Part shown: positions 60,303 to 64,000 of the stretch, one piece after another
How the letters are laid out: the number at the start of each line of letters is the position of its first letter
How positions within the stretch are numbered: the first letter of the stretch is position 1
Assembly (NCBI RefSeq): GCF_032854445.1
Contig: NC_088299.1
Location: forward strand, 17,291,608 to 17,355,607
Direction: 5' to 3'
From: Liolophura sinensis
Taxonomy: Eukaryota > Mollusca > Polyplacophora > Chitonida > Chitonidae
DNA length: 64,000 nt
The notes under the pieces: model-generated
The model's input: only the letters and a program-made list of their open reading frames with translations
What the model was told of the DNA's origin: nothing
Databases searched by the model: none
Translations under genes and position numbers: made by a program

Positions 60303-60483
60303 CCAGATTCAACAATAACAGTCGCATTGATTGTCTGAGAGATTGTTGCTTCCTCCCATACTTAAAATAGTCATAAACCCCCGATATTTGATAAGTTCCT
60401 GGCGCACTTTCTCACGCCTGACATCCAGACATGCAGTATAGTCATATTGGTGGAAGGCAAGTGCATGGTCTTCAACGAAATTG

Positions 60484-60519
60484 GGGCCTCGGTGGCTCAG
60501 TTATTTAGCGCGCTAGTGA
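60484..60519 (+). mobile_element. SINE-1 head fragment
   Basis: 'ggggcctcggtggctcagtt' followed by 'atttagcgcgctagt' is the A-box half of SINE-1. It stops just at the start of the inverted-duplication arm. Confidence 0.75.
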
Positions 60520-60520
60520 G

Positions 60521-60790
60521 TCAACTGGATGCTAATTATGATTTGGTTCCCTCCCATGGAACCCAGCAGCTATAGCCTATATATACATGTAGCTTAAATC
60601 GTAGGCCTATATAAATAGCCTATAGACCAAGATGAGCTTCAGCAGCCTCTTTGGCTCAGTTAGTTAGCGCGCTAACTCAGCGTAATGACCCAAGAGCCTC
60701 TCACTAATGCGGTCGCTGTCAGCTGAAGTCCAGCTCATGCTGCCTTCCTCTCCGGCCGTACGTGGGAAGGTCTTCTAGCAACCTGCGGAT
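60521..60790 (-). repeat. Inverted duplication, right arm
   Basis: Reverse complement of 56764-57034. The left end 'tcaactggatgctaattatg' matches the right end of the other arm. The junction with the fragment at 60484-60519 suggests that the segment was inserted into or beside a SINE head. Confidence 0.9.
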
Positions 60791-60807
60791 CGTGGGTTTC
60801 CCCCGGG
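60643..60807 (+). mobile_element. SINE-1 copy, 5' part
   Basis: Head 'cctctttggctcagttagtt', B-box region 'agctgaagtccagctcatgc', body 'ctctccggccgtacgtggga' and 'cgtgggtttcccccggg'. The 3' end is lost. Most of it lies in the right arm of the inverted duplication. Confidence 0.88.
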
Positions 60808-61197
60808 AAATTCTAAGATTAATTTTTCTTTCCCGAGAATACCTCACAATTGTGCATTACTTTTCGACACAGCAGGGACTTGCGAGGAAAGCCCCTCAAC
60901 CCCTCGTTTCGGTGGACACCTTATCCCGCCACTGACCCCTTCCCTCTTTACCCTGGTGAGCCGACAGACAGTAACCTCATAGAATGGTGTTCATGTAGAA
61001 TAGTGCTCATGTAGAAGTGTTCATGTTGAATGCAGTGTTCATGTGGAATAGTGTTCACGAAGAATACAGTGCTCACACAGAATAGTGTTCATGTAGAATA
61101 CAATGCTCAGGTAAAATAAAAGTGTTCATGCAGAATGCAGTGCTTATGTAGAATGCGGTGCTCATGCAGAATAGCGTTCATGTAGAATGCAGTGTTC

Positions 61198-61300
61198 CAA
61201 AATTTTGGATCTTCGTGGCGTTGTAGTGGTCCTGTATGGCAATCTCTGGCAGTCGTTCGTCACACAGGGGAGGTATAGACGGAATATTGGTGGATTGTAG
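61198..61300 (-). other. Island 1 within the 18-bp satellite
   Basis: Non-satellite block that reads open on the minus strand (contains IPSIPPLCDERLPEIAIQ). It is closely similar to island 2. No splice sites are seen at its edges, and its origin is unknown. Confidence 0.6.
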
Positions 61301-61492
61301 AATACAATGTTCATAAAGAGTACATTGTTCACATAGAACACAGTGTTCATATAGAATAGTCTTCATGTAGAATACAGTGCTCATGTAGAATACAGTGCCC
61401 CTGTAGAATGCAGTGTTTATTTAGAATAGTGTTCATGCAGAATGCAGTGTTTATGTAGAATAGTGTTCTTATAGGATGCAGTATTCATGTAG

Positions 61493-61597
61493 AATTTTGG
61501 ATCTCCATGGCGTTGTAGTGGTCCTGTATGGCTATTTCTGGCAGTCGTTCATCATACTGGGGAGGTATAGACGGAATATTGATGGATTGTAGGATAC
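61493..61597 (-). other. Island 2 within the 18-bp satellite
   Basis: Second copy of the island, also open on the minus strand (IPSIPPQYDERLPEIAIQ, then DHYNAMEIQN). It differs from island 1 at a modest number of positions. Confidence 0.6.
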
Positions 61598-62859
61598 AAT
61601 GTTCATATAGAATACAATATTCACGTAGAATACAGTGCTCATCTAGAATAGTGTTCACACAGAATAGTGTTTATGTAGATTAGTGTTCATGTAGAATACA
61701 GTGCTCATGTAGAATAGTGTTGATGTGGGGTTGATGTAGAATACAGTGCTTATGTAGAAGTGTTCACATAGAATGCAGTGCTCCAGTAGATTAGTGTTGA
61801 TGTAGAATACAGTGCTCATGCAGAATAGTGTTCACACAGAATGCAGTGCTCCAGTAGATTAGTGTTGATGTAGAATACAGTGCTCATGTAGAATACAGTG
61901 TTCATATAGAATACAGTGTTCATATAGAATACAGTGCTCATCTAGAATAGTGTTTATGTAGATTAGTGTTCATGTAGAATACAGTGCTCATGTAGAATAG
62001 TGTTTACGCAGAATACAGTGCTCACGTAGAATAGTGTTGATGTGGTGTTGATGTAGAATACAGTGCTTATGTAGGAGTGTTCACATAGAATGCAGTGCTC
62101 CAGTAGATTAGTTTTGATGTAGAATGCAGTGCTCATGTAGAACGTGGTGCTCATGTAGAATGCAGTGCTCATGTAGAATGTGGTGCTCATGTAGAATGCA
62201 GTGCTCATGTAGAATGTGGTGCTCATGTAGAATGCGGTGCTCATGTAGAATGTGGTGCTCATGTAGAATGTGGTGCTCATGTAGAATGTGGTGCTCATGT
62301 AGAATAGTGTTTATGTAGAATACAGTGCTCATGTAGAATAGTGTTTATGTAGAATGTGGTGCTCATGTAGAATGTGGTGCTCATGTAGAATAGTGTTTAT
62401 GTAGAATACAGTGCTCATGTAGAATAGTGTTTATGTAGAATGTGGTGCTCATGTAGAATGTGGTGCTCATGTAGAATAGTGTTTATGTAGAATACAGTGC
62501 TCATGTAGAATAGTGTTTATGTAGAATGTGGTGCTCATGTAGAATGTGGTGCTCATGTAGAATAGTGTTTATGTAGAATACAGTGCTCATGTAGAATACA
62601 GTGCTCATGTAGAATACAGTGCTCATGTAGAATGTGGTGCTCATGTAGAATAGTGTTTATGTAGAATACAGTGCTCATGTAGAATAGTGTTTATGTAGAA
62701 TACAGTGCTCATGTAGAATACAGTGCTCATGTAGAAAAAGGGCACACAAATAGTTACTTTTTATCTTACGTGTATGAAGAAGACCACTGGAACCTCAGGA
62801 CATTTTATGCAATGTTTTACTGTAGAGGTAAATTCGAAATTGAGATATCCTTTGAAAGG

Positions 62860-63062
62860 AGATGTACATTGACAAGTAATGTGTGTTGACAAGAGATGGG
62901 TGTTGATCAGAGATGTCGGTTAAAAAGAGATGTGTGTTGACAAGAGATGTCTGTTGACAAGAGATATCCACTGACAAGAGATGTGTGTTGACAAGATATG
63001 TTGGTGATCAAGAGATGTTGGTTGACAAGAGATGTCAGTTGACAAGAGATGTCTATTAACAG
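62860..63062. repeat. 18-19-bp degenerate tandem repeat (about 11 copies)
   Basis: The unit is 'gttgacaagagatgtgt', repeated with substitutions. It is distinct from the 18-bp satellite just upstream. Confidence 0.9.
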
Positions 63063-63109
63063 CAGTTTTGGCTTAGCTGAAGGCTACACAAGCAAATAAA
63101 TGAGATTAG

Positions 63110-63131
63110 TAAAAAAAAAAAAAAAAAAAAA
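63110..63131. repeat. Poly-A tract
   Basis: A run of more than 20 A. No SINE or LINE body is recognised before it. Confidence 0.9.
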
Positions 63132-64000
63132 TATTCCTTTAAGTTATTTGACAATATTTATTTATACAAGTACAAGTCTTGTTTTCGCCCTCTTCATTTA
63201 CCAGAAGGTAGATCAGCAGGTGTCTTTCTTAGATCTCTATACTGTTCTCTTCAGCATTTAACGCAGAATTCTTGCCAGACACAGACACTCTCACCGAGAG
63301 ATTGACTAATAACCATTACCTGTTTAAATTTGACCACATTTTGTACAATAAGAGACAGTAATACAGATAAAATTACAAAAATCATGGATCCAAATTGAAA
63401 ACTGTGATCTTTAACCCCTTATGATTTATTTTTATCATATCTGCTCGGTCAAAAATTAATCACAAAAAACATATCACACTCAAAACAGGTTTCATTTTTT
63501 TCAGTTCATGAAGGTTTCTGAGTTTAACAAAACATATCATACTTATACTGTAACCATAATGATACAATGTTTTCATTATTTGGGATTGCGCTTTAGGAGA
63601 TAATACAAAAGCTGGTGCTTTAAAATAGACGAGGCCTCTTAGGGTTCTGAACCACTGATCTCATGACACGGGCAACTGGCAGAAGTTATAAATGTCAGTG
63701 AGTCTACTATAACAAAAGAGTGCAATCCACAAATGCCATTATACTATCACAAAAAGTACTTTCAATGTGACTCTTGTTTCAGACTCTGGATGACTTTTAT
63801 ACTATTTTAGCTTCAGTTTGAAATGAAAAAGGACCTACCCAATCTTCCATGCATCACATGTACACATGTATGTGGGGCAGACAAATGTTCTTTACCCATA
63901 GCATATCAAAATATTCAACACGTTCATACCGTTTTTAAACAGAATAAAGTACTTGTGTGTAACAAAAAAAAACCAGAGGTTGAAGGTAGGAATACAGCAG
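63132..64000. other. End of window without recognised gene
   Basis: AT-rich. I see nothing that I can name. Confidence 0.45.

Larger units (their letters stand above)
60984..62738. repeat. 18-bp satellite (about 90 copies) with two inserted islands
   Basis: The unit is 16-18 bp: 'gtgctcatgtagaatgtg', with variants 'gtgctcatgtagaatacag' and 'gtgttcatgtagaata'. Two unrelated blocks of about 100 bp (61198-61300 and 61493-61597) interrupt it and are alike. Copies become more uniform toward the right, especially 62100-62740. Confidence 0.95.

Noticed and set aside
4021-63062. CRISPR-like repeat arrays
   Set aside because: All arrays are contiguous head-to-tail repeats without unique spacers, and the setting is eukaryotic.

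Overview
This looks like animal nuclear DNA. It has spliced genes with GT/AG introns, Toll-like receptor genes, tRNA-derived SINEs with target-site duplications, a decayed LINE, and many minisatellites. The gene types and the SINE style (tRNA head, tails such as 'ggcgtaaaacaccaatcaaa' and 'aaccccaagcactcactc') suggest a marine lophotrochozoan, most likely a mollusc. That assignment is inference from style, not from a search.

Layout. 1-4.0 kb has no recognisable gene, only decayed SINE pieces. 4.0-8.4 kb is a 52-bp satellite. 9.9-11.2 kb (minus) is a single-exon TLR-like receptor of 450 aa that ends just after its membrane segment and has no TIR domain. 12.3-14.8 kb holds a SINE, a 50-bp minisatellite and the 3' end of a dead LINE. 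16.4-17.2 kb is a cluster of SINE copies. 18.8-20.7 kb (minus) is the full-length paralogue, a 621-aa TLR with TIR. 22.4-23.6 kb has three small tandem arrays, and 25.0-28.2 kb a 91-bp satellite. 30.0-30.8 kb is a 33-bp minisatellite. 31.3-39.2 kb (minus) is a five-coding-exon OSGIN gene (532 aa) whose second intron holds three more arrays. From 39 to 64 kb I recognise no confident protein gene. That part is AT-rich DNA with arrays of 59, 134, 40, 27 and 18 bp, SINEs, and an inverted duplication at 56.8/60.5 kb.

Function. The two TLR-like genes are tandem duplicates with the same ectodomain plan. The 621-aa one should signal through MyD88-type adaptors. The TIR-less one could be a non-signalling partner or decoy, or a decaying copy. 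OSGIN is a predicted FAD-dependent oxidoreductase-like protein of the oxidative-stress response and has no evident functional link to the TLRs.

The most striking property of the window is that roughly a quarter of it is tandem repeat in about 17 unrelated arrays. Several have higher-order structure (12-mer periods in both the 52-bp and 91-bp arrays, dimers in the 134-bp array), and at least one is interrupted by a datable SINE insertion.
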